A stretch of 48,778 nucleotides of DNA from positions 1 through 48,778 of the forward strand of contig JAYMGJ010000449.1 of assembly GCA_037178675.1 (NCBI GenBank), read 5' to 3'. The notes under the pieces are model-generated. The model was not told the origin of the DNA. It ran no database searches and saw nothing but the letters and a program-made list of their open reading frames with translations. Positions 45,579 through 48,778 of this stretch are shown here, in pieces; position 1 is the stretch's first letter; each line of letters starts with the position of its first letter. The stretch comes from Scleroderma bovista. Taxonomy: Eukaryota; Basidiomycota; Agaricomycetes; Boletales; Sclerodermataceae. Made by a program: the position numbers and the translations under genes.

Positions 45579-46206
45579 TGTTACGACCATGTCCAACTCC
45601 GGATCTTATCCGGTTACTCCGGTCGCATTGCAGCCCCATAGCTCAACTCCGGTCGTTCTCAGTTACTCCGGTCACGGTCACGCAGATACGCTTCTGCTAA
45701 CTACGACCCTTGGTCTAGTCTGCATCCAGCCCTTACTACACTTGCCCGTCTACCCTGCCTTGACGTGAGTTCTCCGTGAACTCGATATATCCTGTACCTT
45801 GTAGCATTTTCACCGGACCTGATTTATTTTACCCGGACCTGACTTTATTTTCACCGGACCTGACCTAGTCCCAACTCTGGTCATCCCTTGTCCGCTATTA
45901 GGTTGTTTACTTGTCACCGTATGTACTCGACCCTAGTTTCTACTTAGTATAAGTACCCTCTAGTTTACCTTGTAGACCTCAGTCTGAAATCAACATAAGT
46001 CACTACTCCTGTTCTCGTCCATCTCCGTCTCCTTCCCTTGACCGGAACCTACGCAAGGGGTCAACGCTCGTTGTCCTTAGTCGTTGAACCCAATCGGTCA
46101 CCAACTCCGGCCGGACTAATCTCTTGTCCAGCATCTGCCCTCCTCCTTCGTCCGCTTTCGTCCGGACTTGACCGGACCCCCTACCGGAGTAGACCCGGAC
46201 TTGACA
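45579..46206 (+). mobile_element. Solo LTR, family LTR-C
   Basis: 628 bp, TGTTACGACCATG to CCGGACTTGACA, flanked by the 5-bp duplication CAGCT (45574-45578 and 46207-46211). Repeated CACCGGACCTGA phrases lie inside. It resembles LTR-B and the gypsy LTR in layout (TTGTTTACTTGTCACC block, ACTTGACA end). A remnant of the same family is at 16411-16464. Confidence 0.9.
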
Positions 46207-46372
46207 CAGCTATGGTGCATCCCCATGCCATATGAGTGGGCTAATGTAAGCAGTTTCACCATGCAATATTGGTGGCTCATGGAGAGGTTGTCACCAAGCA
46301 ATATCAGTGGGCTGACACACTGGTACGCTAGATCAGAATGGACTGCAGCAAAAGGGCCTTATGCAGCCGGCA

Positions 46373-46740
46373 TTGAGGCCAAATGATTGCAGCAGGGCAG
46401 CTGCCATAGCAATGTGGCCAGAGGTGAATGCCACAGGGTTGCCGCGGCATTGAGGCCAAATGATTGCAGCAGGGCAGCCGCTGGCCAGAGGTAAATGCCA
46501 CAGGGTTGCCACGGCATTGAGGCTGAATGATTGCAGCAGGGCGCTGCCGTAGCAATGCGGCCAGAGGTGAATGCCACAGGGTTGCTGCAACATTGAGGCC
46601 GAATGATTGCAGCAGGGCACTGCCATAGCAATGTGGCCAGAGGTGAATGCCACAGGGTTGCCATGGCATTGAGGCTGAATGATTGCAGCAGGGCAGCCGC
46701 CATGGCATTGTGGCAAAGGACTAGGGTAGTAGTTGCAGCA
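46373..46740. repeat. Minisatellite, 76-bp unit
   Basis: CCACAGGGTTGC recurs at 46431, 46498, 46574 and 46650 (spacings 67, 76, 76), with GATTGCAGCAGGGC and CCAGAGGTGAATG in each unit; the 67-bp unit lacks about nine bases. Confidence 0.85.
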
Positions 46741-47675
46741 ATGTGGCCAAAGAACCCATACACTAAATTGGTGTCTCACAATGTGTCAAGCCCACTATGA
46801 TGGTGTCCCATTATTACATGACAGCCCCAGGAACATGATCATCTATAGGATCAGGGGGCCCTGGAGATGGTGTATTCTATTCTACTATGGAGCCCTAGCC
46901 ATGCGAATGAATAGAAGGGCTGCAGTGCCAGTGTTGCATACTTTGCATCAAGCTGTGGAATTGGTGTCCTGTTTCTGTTGGTGGGCTGATAGAATGGTGT
47001 GTCCCATATGTTTTATTGGGCTGTAGGGTTGTTGCCCTGGCCTTGGTGTAAAGCCACATATATAGTGTCCCTTGCTTCCCAATGGGCTGCATATAGGGTG
47101 TACCCTTCAGAGTAGCAAGCCATGGGGGTGGTGTCCCATGACTATGAGCAGGCCCTGGAGTCAGTGTCATTTATATAGTCAGGGTGGCCAGCATATGGGT
47201 ATGATGTCCCATAGCATTAGATGGGCCCTAGTAAAGGTGTTATATAGCTATGTGGGGAAACCTTGCAAGTATATTTCAAAGTCACAGGTTATGAATGTGG
47301 TATCCCAGAGCATGAAGCAAGCCCTCAATGTGGTGACAACTATGTAGTCAGGCAGGCCTGTATGTTGGCTTCCCCTTCGGTATGATGGGCCATGAGGTTG
47401 GCATTCCAGTATACCCAACAGGCCCTAGATACCATGTTCATTGTCTAAATGTAGTGCCGCATATATGCAGCTCTCATAGTACCATTAAGCCAGGATGCAG
47501 CAGTACATACATGTGGCACTACACTTTCAGCACAAGCCTGGATGCGGCACAACATGGCACAGCAGAACAGCAGCACAACATACTATCGGCACTACAAACA
47601 TACTGCATTACAGAATTGCGGCACTACAGGATCAGCACAATATACATATCATTGGTGTACCATGGCACTGATGGA
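46741..47675. other. No gene seen; degenerate repeated phrase
   Basis: About 0.9 kb with scattered GGTGTCCCAT, GGCCCTAG and TGGGC phrases at irregular spacing, suggesting an old decayed tandem repeat. No frame looks coding. Confidence 0.3.
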
Positions 47676-48778
47676 TTATGAAAATATGGTTGCTGGACAT
47701 ATGTTTTGAGAAGAAAGGTCCACAGGAGTCCAAATATGGCTGCGGGAATAATGCTCTGGCATGCTCCGGCCACAGCAACAATGTCCCAGACACATAGTAC
47801 CAAGTACAACATGAGCTGGGCAAGTAAAACAGTGATGATCATGTATTAAGCAAATATCATTGCCGGACATATGTTGTGAGCAGAAAGGTCTGCAGGAGTC
47901 TAAATATGGCCATGGGAATAATGCTTCGGCATGCTCCGGCGGCAGTAACAATGTCCTGGACACATAGTATCATATACAACATGAGCTGGGCAAGTAAAAC
48001 AGTGATAATCATGTATTAAGCAAATATCATTGCCAAACATATGTTGTGAGCAGAAAGGTCCGCAGGAGTCTAAATATGGCCATGGGAATAATGCTTCGGC
48101 ATGCTCTGGCCACAGCAACAATATCCTGGACACATAGTATCATATACAACATGAGCTGGGCAAGTAATCATGTATTAAACAAATATCATTTCCGAACATA
48201 TGTTGTGAGCAGAAAGGTCCGCAGGAGTCCAAATATGGCTGCGGGAATAATGCTCCGGCATGCTCTGGCCGCAGAAACAATATCCCGGACACATAGTACC
48301 AAGTACAACATGAACTGGGCAAGTAAAACAGTGATAATCATATATTAAGCAAATATCATTGCCGGACATATGTTGTGAGCAGAAAGGTCCGCAGGAGTCC
48401 AAATATGGCTGCAGGAATAATGCTCCGGCATGCTCTGGCCATAGCAACAATGTCCTGGACACATAGTAGTATCATATACAACATGAGCTGGGCAAGTAAA
48501 ATAGTGATAATCATGTATTAAACAAATATCATTGCCAAACATATGTTGTGAGCAGAAACGTCTGCAGGAGTCCAAATATGGCTACAGGAATAATGTCCTG
48601 GCATGCTTCAGCCATGGCAACAATGTCCCCGACACATAGTACCATGTACAACATGAGCTGGGCAAGTAAAACAGTGGTAATCATGTATTACGCAAATGTT
48701 GTTGCCGGACATATGTTATGAGCAAAAAGGTCTGCAGGAGTCCCAATATGGCTGCAGGAATAATGCTCTGGCCCCTTC
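47676..48778. repeat. ~170-bp satellite array, running off the window
   Basis: ACATATGTTGTGAGCAG (and near variants) recurs at about 47697, 47867, 48037, 48196, 48366, 48539 and 48709, giving spacings of 170, 170, 159, 170, 173 and 170. Each unit also has CAGGAGTCCAAATATGGC, ACAATGTCC.GGACACATAGTA and ACAACATGAGCTGGGCAAG. The 159-bp unit has lost about 11 bases near its end. The array is incomplete at the right edge. Confidence 0.9.

Noticed and set aside
46373..46740. Long frames across the 76-bp minisatellite
   Set aside because: Three overlapping minus frames are all open because of repeat composition, with no protein features.
1..48778. CRISPR array, rRNA or tRNA genes
   Set aside because: The tandem arrays lack the short-repeat/unique-spacer layout of CRISPR and the context is eukaryotic. 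No cloverleaf or rRNA-like stretch was noticed by eye.

Overview
The window looks like repeat-rich heterochromatin of a filamentous basidiomycete, most likely an Agaricomycete. This rests on Plavaka-type transposase fragments, spliceosomal introns of about 49-61 nt with GT..AG ends, a chromodomain Ty3 element with a Zn-cluster side gene, and fungal hAT, Helitron and Copia proteins. I see no convincing host gene, tRNA or rRNA. Nearly all recognisable sequence is transposable element or tandem repeat, and most elements are nested in one another.

Layout, left to right. 180-5191: a 5.0-kb near-perfect palindrome with 9-bp target duplications. 5285-8755: GGT/CAC-rich minisatellites interrupted by an inverted ~2.1-kb LTR-like repeat (family A). 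8870-9376: the C-terminal end of a Helitron helicase. 9377-27135: a block bounded by 25-bp inverted repeats that splits that helicase. It holds CAGAC arrays, a decayed multi-exon gene, further family A copies, a 3.8-kb hAT transposon with a 10-exon transposase (17233-21043), another minisatellite, a Ty3-type LTR containing a nested solo LTR, and Plavaka fragments. 27136-31410: the Rep and helicase N-terminal parts of the Helitron (minus strand), carrying a 722-bp MITE. 31411-39780: an LTR interrupted by a complete 7.66-kb Ty3/gypsy chromovirus (32046-39704, minus). 39781-45487: two truncated Copia elements joined head to head. 45579-46206: a solo LTR. 46373-46740: a 76-bp minisatellite. 47676 to the end: a ~170-bp satellite running off the window.

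Insertion order can be read from the nesting. The Helitron is older than the Plavaka-type block, the MITE and LTR-B2. The gypsy and Copia elements entered LTR-B2, and the hAT entered a family A repeat. Target duplications found by eye support the palindrome (9 bp), hAT (8 bp), MITE (3 bp), gypsy (5 bp), two solo LTRs (5 bp each) and one family A copy (4-5 bp).

The main cross-cutting signal is decay by CpG transition. In otherwise open frames of the gypsy, Copia, hAT and Plavaka genes almost every premature stop is TGA where the homologue or context calls for CGA, and most differences between the paired gypsy LTRs are CpG to TpG or CpA. The strongest candidates for something undescribed are an ORF under apparent coding constraint inside the family A repeats, a spliced Zn-cluster gene carried antisense in the gypsy element, and the long-armed palindrome.
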